Positions 27,822 to 35,042 of a stretch of DNA of 64,000 nucleotides are shown here, one piece after another; position 1 is the first letter of the stretch; the number at the start of each line of letters is the position of its first letter. Where the stretch lies: positions 62,001 through 126,000 of the forward strand of contig JAJEDJ010000034.1 of NCBI GenBank assembly GCA_022821545.1, written 5' to 3'. The DNA comes from Caldilineaceae bacterium. Lineage in GTDB: Bacteria > Chloroflexota > Anaerolineae > Caldilineales > Caldilineaceae. A program made the position numbers and the translations under genes. Below the pieces are notes generated by a model that saw only the letters and a list, made by a program, of their open reading frames with translations, was not told the origin of the DNA and ran no database searches.

Positions 27822-28766
27822 ATGAACTTTCTCATCTACCCACCGCTTACTCCGGAGGAACTAGAGCAGGTGCGGGCAGTTTCGCCGGATTTGGAGATTG
27901 TAAACGCGCTGACCGAGGCGGAGGCGCTCGCCGCGATTCCCCAGGCCGTCGGCATGTACGGTGACCTTACCCCGGCGCTTCTGGAGCGGGCCGAGAGCCT
28001 GCGCTGGTTGCAGACGCCGGTCGCCGGACTGGAGCGCTACATGTTCCCGGAGCTTGCGAAAAGCGATGTCGTGGTCAGCAACATGGCGAAGATTTACAGT
28101 GACATGATCGCCGACCACGCCTTCTGCTTTATTCTGATGTTCGCCCGCGGTATACATCTCTACATGCGGCGCCAGATCCGGGGCGAGTGGCGAAAGGGCA
28201 CGCCGGTCCGTCATTTGGGCGATTGCACGCTGGGAGTAATCGGTCTGGGGGGCATCGGTTCAGAGCTGGCCCGTCGGGGTAAGGCGCACGACATGCGCGT
28301 GATCGCGGTCGATGCGCGGCCGGACGCGGCGCCGGGCCGGGATCTGGACGCGCTATGGCCGCAGGAGCGGCTGCACGATCTGATGGCGGAAGCGGACTTT
28401 GCGGTCAGTTGCGTCCCGCAAACGCCCGAAACGGTCGGTCTGATCGGCGCCGCTGAAATCGGGCGGATGAAACCGTCGGCCTACCTGATAAATATCAGCC
28501 GTGGCGTCGTTGTCAAACTGGACGCTCTGGTTGCAGCCCTGGAATCAGGTGGAATTGCGGGCGCCGCGCTGGATGTATACGAGACGGAGCCGCTGCCGGC
28601 GGATCATCCGTTGTGGAAGATGGAGAACGTCATCCTTACCCCGCATGTCGCCGCGGACAATCCCCACGTGCCCCAGCGCCGTATCGACACGCTGCGGGAC
28701 AACCTGCGCCGCTATCTGGCTGGAGAAACGCCCCGAAACATCGTGGACAAGCGCCGCCTGTTTTAG
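27822..28766 (+). CDS. D-2-hydroxyacid dehydrogenase (NAD-dependent)
   Basis: 314 residues. The cofactor motif is GVIGLGGIGSELARRG. Catalytic residues appear in order: Arg in NISRGVVV, Glu in DVYETEPLP, His in LTPHVAADN. The N-terminal part (MNFLIYPPLTPEELEQVR) is the split substrate domain. Family members interconvert 2-oxoacids and D-2-hydroxyacids (glyoxylate, hydroxypyruvate, phosphoglycerate and others). The short length without ACT domain argues against SerA. AAGG lies upstream of the ATG and the gene follows the Gfo/Idh/MocA gene by 22 bp. Confidence 0.9.
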   Translation: MNFLIYPPLTPEELEQVRAVSPDLEIVNALTEAEALAAIPQAVGMYGDLTPALLERAESLRWLQTPVAGLERYMFPELAKSDVVVSNMAKIYSDMIADHAFCFILMFARGIHLYMRRQIRGEWRKGTPVRHLGDCTLGVIGLGGIGSELARRGKAHDMRVIAVDARPDAAPGRDLDALWPQERLHDLMAEADFAVSCVPQTPETVGLIGAAEIGRMKPSAYLINISRGVVVKLDALVAALESGGIAGAALDVYETEPLPADHPLWKMENVILTPHVAADNPHVPQRRIDTLRDNLRRYLAGETPRNIVDKRRLF

Positions 28767-28780
28767 GCTTGGTTGCCCAG

Positions 28781-28831
28781 GCTTTCTGTCCTGTCACGCT
28801 TTCTGTCCAGTCACGCTTTCTGTCCTGTCAC
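28781..28831. repeat. Three tandem 17-bp repeats between convergent genes
   Basis: GCTTTCTGTCCTGTCAC occurs three times head to tail (28781-28797, 28798-28814, 28815-28831), the second copy with one change (A for T). The block lies 14 bp after the dehydrogenase stop and 20 bp before the livF stop. No dyad is present inside the unit, so it is not a simple terminator. Confidence 0.85.
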
Positions 28832-28851
28832 GATTGCGCGCCGCCGTTTCG

Positions 28852-29601
28852 TCAGATGCCGAGGTAGGCTTCTGCCACCTGCGGGTCCGCCAGAAGGTCT
28901 CGTGCAGCGCCGCTCAGAACGATATTGCCGGTTTCGAGGACGTAGCCGCGGTTGGCCACCTGCAGCGCCGCCTGGGCGTTCTGTTCCACGAGCAGGATCG
29001 TCGTACCTTGGGCATTGATTTCGCGGATAATCTGGAAAATCTGCTGCACGAGGATTGGGGCCAGCCCCATTGAGGGCTCGTCCAGGAGCAGGATGCGGGG
29101 ACTGCTCATGAGCGCGCGTCCAATGGCCAGCATCTGCTGTTCGCCGCCGGACAGTGTGCCTCCGGGCTGACTGAGGCGTTCCTGGAGGCGGGGGAACAGT
29201 TCGAGGACGCGATCGAGATCGCCGCTGATGCCGTCGCGATCTGTACGCGCGAAAGCGCCCATCGCGAGGTTCTCCCGTACCGAGAGGCGGGCGAAAATCT
29301 TCCGCCCTTCCGGTGATTGGGAGACGCCCAGTCTGGCGACTTCGTGGGCAGGCAGCCGGTCCAAACGTAGGTCATGTTCGCCGCCGGCTGAAGGACTGCG
29401 CCGGCTGTGGTCTCCCTCCTGGAGGTAAATCGCCCCGGCGCGGGCGGACAGAACACCGCTGATTGTATTGAGCGTGGTCGTTTTCCCCGCCCCGTTCGAC
29501 CCGATTAGCGTGACGATTTCACCTTCATTCACGGTCAGAGATATACCTTTGAGGGCGTGAATGTGGCCGTAGTAGGTGTGGACCGATTCCAGAGTCAGCA
29601 T
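28852..29601 (-). CDS. livF: Branched-chain amino acid ABC transporter ATP-binding protein
   Basis: 249 residues. Walker A GSNGAGKT, signature TLSGGEQQMLAIGRALM, Walker B ILLLDEPSMGLAP and the switch His region LLVEQNAQAAL are present; the start MLTLESVHTYYGHIHALKG is typical of LivF. The protein hydrolyses ATP at the cytoplasmic face to drive the LivHM permease. An insert of about 18 residues (YLQEGDHSRRSPSAGGEHD) follows the Walker A region, where LivF normally has a short turn. It is the last gene of the liv unit, 3 bp after livG. Confidence 0.93.
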   Translation of the reverse strand: MLTLESVHTYYGHIHALKGISLTVNEGEIVTLIGSNGAGKTTTLNTISGVLSARAGAIYLQEGDHSRRSPSAGGEHDLRLDRLPAHEVARLGVSQSPEGRKIFARLSVRENLAMGAFARTDRDGISGDLDRVLELFPRLQERLSQPGGTLSGGEQQMLAIGRALMSSPRILLLDEPSMGLAPILVQQIFQIIREINAQGTTILLVEQNAQAALQVANRGYVLETGNIVLSGAARDLLADPQVAEAYLGI

Positions 29602-29604
29602 TGT

Positions 29605-30405
29605 CTAATGGACTGCCTTCACGGCTGCTTCCTGCACAGCGACCTCCGGGCCAAGGTAGGCCTCTATCACCCTCGCGTTTGAGCGGACCTCCTCGGGCGT
29701 GCCTTCGGCGATCTTCTCTCCGTAATCCAGAACGGCCACACTTTCAGAGATGCTCATCACCACCTTCATGTCGTGTTCGATCAGGAACACTGTGATTCCC
29801 TTTTCGTCGCGCAGCCTGTGGACGAGATCCATCATGCTGTCGGTCTCGCTGGGATTCATGCCGGCAGCCGGCTCGTCCAGGAGTAGCAATGACGGGCGGC
29901 TCCCCAGGGCCCGTGCGACCTCAAGCAGTCGCTGGTCCCCGTAAGGCAGATTGGTGGAGACGACCTCTTCACGACCGCTCAGGCCGACGAAGTCGAGCAA
30001 CTCGCGTCCGAATTCCCGGGCAGCGCGTTCCTCCGCCTGCTGGCGGGATGTCCGCAAGACCGCGCTCCAATGGGATGCCTGCAGCCGCAAATGCTGGCCG
30101 ACGAGGACGTTTTCGAGCGCGGTCATTCTGCCAAAAAGGCGGATGTTCTGATAGGTACGGGCCACGCCGCGGTCGATGATCTCGTCGGGGCGCAGGCCGA
30201 TCAGTGAACGCCCGCTGAACAGTATCTCTCCGCCTTCAGGCCGGTGCAGTCCTGTCATACAGTTGAATAAAGTCGTCTTGCCGGCGCCGTTGGGGCCGAT
30301 CAGCGACGTGATGGAACGCTCGGCGATGTCCAGATCGACACTGTCGACGGCAGTCAGGCCGCCAAAGACCTTGGTAACCTGCTGAATGCTGAGCAGGGCC
30401 GTCAT
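29605..30405 (-). CDS. livG: Branched-chain amino acid ABC transporter ATP-binding protein
   Basis: 266 residues. Walker A GPNGAGKTTLFNCMTG, the LivG-type IRLFGRMTALENVLVGQH, signature NLPYGDQRLLEVARAL (the LivG variant of LSGGQ), Walker B LLLLDEPAAGMNPSE and FLIEHDMKVVM are all seen. AGGGAGGAGG is a strong ribosome site and the ATG overlaps the livM stop (ATGA). It pairs with LivF as the second ATPase of the importer. Confidence 0.94.
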   Translation of the reverse strand: MTALLSIQQVTKVFGGLTAVDSVDLDIAERSITSLIGPNGAGKTTLFNCMTGLHRPEGGEILFSGRSLIGLRPDEIIDRGVARTYQNIRLFGRMTALENVLVGQHLRLQASHWSAVLRTSRQQAEERAAREFGRELLDFVGLSGREEVVSTNLPYGDQRLLEVARALGSRPSLLLLDEPAAGMNPSETDSMMDLVHRLRDEKGITVFLIEHDMKVVMSISESVAVLDYGEKIAEGTPEEVRSNARVIEAYLGPEVAVQEAAVKAVH

Positions 30406-32327
30406 GGATCCTCCTCCCTTACGCCGGCGCCCTTTGCAAGAGCCTCTCCATTCTCCCGCAAGCCGGGATCTTCCTCCCGCAGTTCCGGTTCGCCGGCCGC
30501 GCCCGCCTCCTCGGGATCCGGTGACTGTATCCTCCGGCGGGCGGAGGGCAGGATCCCGTCAGGGCGCACAATCATCATTATGACAAGAAGGGCAGCGAAG
30601 GTGACGATCCGGTACTCGTCAACGCCCCGCAAAACTTCCGGCAACCCTTTGAGCGCGAGAGCCCCCAATACGATGCCGGCGGGGCTGCCGATGCCGCCGA
30701 CAATGATGAGCGCCAGGGCGTCAATTGAGACAAATAGCGAGAAATTCTCTGGGAAGATATTGATCTGCCTTGCCGCATAGAGCTGACCCGCCATTCCGGC
30801 AAAGGTAGCGCCGATGGCGAAGGCGAGCAGTTTGGTGCGTACGAGATGGACGCCTGTCGCCTCGGCTACGTCTTCGTCTTCCTGCATGGCAAACCACGCG
30901 CGTCCGAGCCGGGATTCGTTCAACCGGGTGGCGACAAAGGCAACCAGGGCCGAGCTGACCAGGGCCAGCAGAAAGATCCAGCCTTGCGAACTGAGTAGAC
31001 CGAATGTAACATCAACAGGTGTATGGCCAAATAGCGCCGGCTGAGAGATTTCGAGGATACCTCGGGGGCCATTGGTCAGCTCGCCCAGATTTAGCATGAA
31101 GAGGCGGATGATTTCGCCGAAGCCAAGCGTTACGATGGCAAGATAGTCGCCCCGCAAACGCAGGACAGGTATGCCCAGAAGTATGCCTCCCACAGCGGCT
31201 GTCAACATGGCGACCGGCAGCGCCATCCAGTAACCCAGCAGGGGACTCTCGGGAGAGATGCCCAGGAGGATGAGCAAGCCGCTGATATAGGGCGAGGAAA
31301 AGGGTGCCGAGAGGAAGGCATAGGTGTACGCGCCGATGGCAAAAAAGGCCACATAGCCCAGGTCCAGCAGCCCTGCGTAGCCGACCACGATGTTCAGCCC
31401 GAGGCCCATCATGACAAAGATGAAGACAAGGCCCATAACGGAGTTTTGAAACTGATCGAGGATGAAGGGCATCGAGAATACGCCAAGGCCGAGCAAAACC
31501 GCAACCGCCATCTGTTCCCGCCCCGGTCGCGAAAGGCGCAATGTGAACAGTCCGCTTCCGGTGGCGATTAAGGTGAGAAGCAGACGGACAGTCCCCTCAT
31601 TCGTTCCGAAAGCCGTTACGCCGGGGAGTCCAAGCCACGCGATGTAAGCGAGCAGGACAAAAGGTAGTGCCATGCCCGCGAAGCGGCCGGCGGACGTAAG
31701 AGTCGCGCCGGACAGATGCGTTGTCAGGCGGTCGAGAAACGCTGCCTGTTTCAGACCGTAGCCTCCCCCGGCCGCCGTCAGCCCGGCAAGAACGCCCGCG
31801 CCCGCGAACAAGAGGACCTGAAAGATGAATCGAATGAACGAGACATCTGATTGGGCAATCTGTCCTGGACTTACGCCGATCAATGCGGCAACGTTGAGAG
31901 GGACAATCTTGTCCAAAACAGGTTGGATGGCAATGCCGTTGCCCATGGCCGCGGCAAAGATGCCGCTCACGATTGCGATCAGCAGACCGGTTGTCAGACC
32001 TGCCAGCAGGCCGTACAGGATAGGAGCTGTGCCGGAGTGCGTGTGTAGGAGGTCGCGCAAGCGTGACCCTTTTGAAGCCGCTCGCGGGCCGATCTCCCAG
32101 CCCGGTTTGTCATCGAAACTGTCCTGCCTTTGTCCTGTTGCCTCTCTGGACGGTTCGTTCGATTCACGGCGCAATTTCAGCCAAAAGAACAGCGCGGCAA
32201 TTAGCGCCAGCACCGGCAGGGCCGGGCCGCCTATGCGTCCGGGAATGCCGATGAGGATAAGGTAGCTCAGGAAAGCGAAGGCGATAAGGCCGGTTCTGAC
32301 GGCTCCTGTCGCAGTTTCGAGAGGCAT
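30402..32327 (-). CDS. livM: Branched-chain amino acid ABC permease with long N-terminal extension
   Basis: 641 residues, against about 300-430 for most LivM proteins. The C-terminal half is a standard LivM core (MGLGLNIVVGYAGLLDLGYVAFFAIGAYT, ATGVHLVRTKLLAFAIGATFAGMAG). The first about 300 residues add several further hydrophobic segments broken by a hydrophilic stretch (about 55-95, rich in Glu, Arg, Ser). A Glu/Pro-rich tail follows the core. Extended LivM proteins occur in several bacterial groups; the extra domain has no assigned role. The ATG shares one base with the livH stop (TGATG). Confidence 0.9.
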   Translation of the reverse strand: MPLETATGAVRTGLIAFAFLSYLILIGIPGRIGGPALPVLALIAALFFWLKLRRESNEPSREATGQRQDSFDDKPGWEIGPRAASKGSRLRDLLHTHSGTAPILYGLLAGLTTGLLIAIVSGIFAAAMGNGIAIQPVLDKIVPLNVAALIGVSPGQIAQSDVSFIRFIFQVLLFAGAGVLAGLTAAGGGYGLKQAAFLDRLTTHLSGATLTSAGRFAGMALPFVLLAYIAWLGLPGVTAFGTNEGTVRLLLTLIATGSGLFTLRLSRPGREQMAVAVLLGLGVFSMPFILDQFQNSVMGLVFIFVMMGLGLNIVVGYAGLLDLGYVAFFAIGAYTYAFLSAPFSSPYISGLLILLGISPESPLLGYWMALPVAMLTAAVGGILLGIPVLRLRGDYLAIVTLGFGEIIRLFMLNLGELTNGPRGILEISQPALFGHTPVDVTFGLLSSQGWIFLLALVSSALVAFVATRLNESRLGRAWFAMQEDEDVAEATGVHLVRTKLLAFAIGATFAGMAGQLYAARQINIFPENFSLFVSIDALALIIVGGIGSPAGIVLGALALKGLPEVLRGVDEYRIVTFAALLVIMMIVRPDGILPSARRRIQSPDPEEAGAAGEPELREEDPGLRENGEALAKGAGVREEDP

Positions 32328-33400
32328 CAGGCTTTTTTCTCACTCAGTACTTCACCAAACAGGCCGGTAGGCCGGAAGATAAGGATGAGCACGAGCAATG
32401 TAAAGGCGATGACGTCCTTGTATTCCGTTGGGATGCCCAGGGCGCTTGGCCCGATCGCCTCGATCAGGCCGAGGATGAGCGCGCCGAACATGGCCCCGGG
32501 GATGTTGCCGATGCCGCCGAGAACCGCGGCCGTGAAGGCTTTCAGGCCCGGAATGAAGCCGCTGTTGAACTTTACAACCGTGTTGTGAAAGCCGAGCATG
32601 ACGCCCGCCGCGCCCGCAAGCGCCGACCCCAGCATGAATGTCACGACGATCACGGCGTTCACGTCGACGCCCATCAGTGAGGCGGTCGAGCGATCTTCGG
32701 CCACCGCCCGCATGGCGCGTCCCAGCTTTGTTCGCTGGATGATGAAAAATAAGGCCAGCATGAGGAGGATGGACGTGACGAAGATAATGGCCCCCGTGTA
32801 CGGGATGAATACGTCTCCCAGCCGCAGACCCCCTGAGATGAGTGCCGGTTTCCGATAACTGTGCGGACTGACGCCGAAGATCAGGAGCACCGAGTATTGC
32901 AGGAAGAGGGAGGCGCCGATTGCGCTGATTAAGGGGACCAGCCGCGGGGCCTGGCGCAGGGGTCGGTAGGCCAGGCGTTCCAGCGTGACGCCGATCACGA
33001 CCGATGCCGCCATTCCTACGAACATGATCAAGAGCAGGGCAACCACCACCACCGGCCACGGTCCTTCCATCCAGCCGCGGGCCTGCGCGAATTGGAGGGC
33101 GAAAAAGCCGGTGATGCCGCCGATCATCATGACTTCGCCGTGGGCGAAGTTGATCATGAAGAGGATCCCGTATACGAGCGTATAGCCCAGTGCCACCAGG
33201 GCATAGACTCCGCCCAGAACCAGGCCGTTTAGAGCCTGGGAGATCCAGAAGGAGACCGGATAGCCCTCCGCCAGCCCAACTGTGGTCACCCTCCAGATCA
33301 CGAGTAAAACGATGGCAACGCCAAGCGCACGGGTAAACTGTTTCAAGGCGGCGCGGCCGTCCGTACCTGCCGCCTGAGCCTTCACCGGGCTGGAAGTCAT
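32327..33400 (-). CDS. livH: Branched-chain amino acid ABC permease
   Basis: 357 residues with about eight membrane segments. Signatures include GLVLGGVYALVALGYTLVYGILFMINFAHGEVMMIG split over the second and third segments, MRAVAEDRSTASLMGVDVN (the loop that contacts the ATPase) and KAFTAAVLGGIGNIPGAMFGA. With LivM it forms the membrane channel. The gene begins 75 bp after the binding-protein gene, behind a strong stem-loop, and ends inside the livM start. Confidence 0.94.
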   Translation of the reverse strand: MTSSPVKAQAAGTDGRAALKQFTRALGVAIVLLVIWRVTTVGLAEGYPVSFWISQALNGLVLGGVYALVALGYTLVYGILFMINFAHGEVMMIGGITGFFALQFAQARGWMEGPWPVVVVALLLIMFVGMAASVVIGVTLERLAYRPLRQAPRLVPLISAIGASLFLQYSVLLIFGVSPHSYRKPALISGGLRLGDVFIPYTGAIIFVTSILLMLALFFIIQRTKLGRAMRAVAEDRSTASLMGVDVNAVIVVTFMLGSALAGAAGVMLGFHNTVVKFNSGFIPGLKAFTAAVLGGIGNIPGAMFGALILGLIEAIGPSALGIPTEYKDVIAFTLLVLILIFRPTGLFGEVLSEKKA

Positions 33401-33433
33401 TGTCGTGTTCGAGGAGTTGATGGGGAGTCGAGC

Positions 33434-33461
33434 GGGGAGGAAACGCGAGCGTTCCCTCCCC
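33434..33461. promoter_or_regulatory. Stem-loop between the Liv binding-protein gene and livH
   Basis: GGGGAGGAAACG and CGTTCCCTCCCC form a 12-bp stem (one G-T or A-C type mismatch position depending on strand) around a 4-nt loop CGAG. It lies 15 bp after the binding-protein stop. Such structures usually protect the abundant binding-protein mRNA and reduce readthrough into the permease genes. No T-run follows on the minus strand, so it is not a clean terminator. Confidence 0.6.
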
Positions 33462-33475
33462 TTACGTATGGAGAA

Positions 33476-34732
33476 TTACTCCATGCCGAAACCGGAAACC
33501 TGGCTGAAATCGCCGTCCATGACCTGGAAGATCTGGACGCCGCCGGCGCCGCATTCTCCCATGCTGTCGCACTTGATCGTGCCGGTCAAGCCTTCGAACG
33601 CATCGACCGAGCGGATTGCGGAGATCAGCTCTTCTCTGTCAATTACCAGGTTGCCGCTGTCGTCGACCGAGGCAACCGCCGCTATTGCGGCAGCGAGCAG
33701 CTTCACGGAGTCGTAGCTCTGGCTGTGGAAGGGACCGAGATCGTCGGGGCTGACGCCGTACTTTTCCATGTACTTTGCGTCGAATTCCGCGTTCATCTCT
33801 TCGGAATCTGCGCCGGCAACGAAGGAAATGTATGTGCCCTCAGACGCGTCGCCTGCGGCTTCGAGGTACTGCTTGGTGTAAGCGCCGTCAACGCTCATGA
33901 ATGCCGTCTCCTCGAGGCCGGGCGTTTCCGTCATCTGCTGGGCGATGAGGCCCGCTTCGGTGGAATACCCGCCGAAGAAGATGGCCTGCGGCCCGTCAGC
34001 GCCAACTTTGGCCAGCAGGGCGCGAAAATCGGTATCGCCCACCTGGACGCCCTCGAAACCCGTTACCTCGCCTCCCATCTCCATGACGTTGTTCTGGAAG
34101 ATTTCGGCCAGACCCTTGCCATAGTCCGAATTGTCGTGAACGACGGCGACTGTGGTGATGCCAAGATCGCTGACGACAAAGGCGGCGTCGGTGGCCCCCT
34201 GCAGGGCGTCGCTCAAGGCAACGCGGTTACAGACGTCGCAGTCCGCAGAGGTAATGTCCGGATTGGTCGCGCTGGGGCTGACGAAGGGGATCCGCGCCTC
34301 CTGCAGGATCGGAACGAGGCCGAATGTTTCCCCGGAGCAGGTGCCGCCGGTGACTGCGACAATAGTTTCGTCGGCGGCGAACTTGTTGCCCACGTTAGTG
34401 CCCTGCGTTCCATCGCATGCGCCGTCTTCGGCGACCAGCTCAAACATGAAGCCTTCGAGGCCACCCATCGCATTCAGGTCATCGACGGCGAGTTCCGCAC
34501 CATGGCGGATGTTCAGGCCGGGGTCGGGAATCGGGCCGGTGAGGGCGAAGGATCCACCGATTCGGATCATGCTCCCTGAGGCAATTACCACCTTTCCACT
34601 CATGTCGGCGGCGGCCTCTTCCATGGGCGCTTCTTCTGCCGGGGCTTCTGCGGCCGGTGGTGCTGCCGCACATGCGGCCAACATCAATGCCGCAACCAGG
34701 AACAGACTGACAATTGCGAGTCTCTTAGCCAT
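33476..34732 (-). CDS. Branched-chain amino acid ABC transporter substrate-binding lipoprotein
   Basis: 418 residues from the ATG at 34732, chosen for AAGGAGG 6 nt upstream; the frame is open for 63 more codons but without a ribosome site or signal. The lipobox is LAAC with C21, followed by an Ala/Pro/Glu linker. The mature part matches LivJ-type binding proteins: GGSFALTGPIPDPGLNIRHG at the start, AVTGGTCSGETFG, VAVVHDNSDYGKGLAEIF and the C-terminal AIRSVDAFEGLTGTI. It captures amino acids (or short amides or urea in some homologues) outside the membrane and delivers them to LivHM. First gene of the operon, with its own promoter. Confidence 0.92.
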   Translation of the reverse strand: MAKRLAIVSLFLVAALMLAACAAAPPAAEAPAEEAPMEEAAADMSGKVVIASGSMIRIGGSFALTGPIPDPGLNIRHGAELAVDDLNAMGGLEGFMFELVAEDGACDGTQGTNVGNKFAADETIVAVTGGTCSGETFGLVPILQEARIPFVSPSATNPDITSADCDVCNRVALSDALQGATDAAFVVSDLGITTVAVVHDNSDYGKGLAEIFQNNVMEMGGEVTGFEGVQVGDTDFRALLAKVGADGPQAIFFGGYSTEAGLIAQQMTETPGLEETAFMSVDGAYTKQYLEAAGDASEGTYISFVAGADSEEMNAEFDAKYMEKYGVSPDDLGPFHSQSYDSVKLLAAAIAAVASVDDSGNLVIDREELISAIRSVDAFEGLTGTIKCDSMGECGAGGVQIFQVMDGDFSQVSGFGME

Positions 34733-35042
34733 TTGAACCTCCTTGGTCAAACTGCGCTCTAAGTAATGTGATGATTTGCCCTTTGCCTGCGAACTCCGGA
34801 ACAGAATCGCAATTGAAATGTTCCAGGAGCGGGACTTCTGAATAACAATTATAGTGTAGTCAAATGAAATCAGGCAAAGCCTCATTTCCAGGGACGGGAA
34901 TCGTCCAAATGCCGAAAACATGATACAATCCGGCTACGCAGCCCAACTATAATCCATTCCTATTGGCTGATAAAGACCATAGTGGAATGAGGATGCCGTT
35001 TGACGCTTCTTTGCGCTTCTACAATTCTGCCTTACCCTTCGC
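34733..35042. other. Divergent promoter region between the Liv operon and the ABC-F gene
   Basis: No gene is seen. It contains the Liv operon promoter (34848-34877, minus strand) and, on the plus side, TACAAT (35020-35025) only 17 nt before the ABC-F start with a TTGACG at an unsuitable 14-bp spacing. Confidence 0.5.
34848..34877 (-). promoter_or_regulatory. Promoter of the Liv operon
   Basis: Minus strand: TTGCCT (34877-34872), 18-bp spacer, TATAAT (34853-34848). The -10 is perfect. The leader to the binding-protein ATG is about 110 nt. Confidence 0.6.

Noticed and set aside
28781-28831. Possible CRISPR array or transposon end
   Set aside because: Three adjacent 17-bp units without spacers, no inverted ends and no transposase.
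35000-35025. TTGACG and TACAAT as an ABC-F promoter
   Set aside because: The spacer is 14 bp, too short for sigma-70; only the -10 is retained as a possibility.
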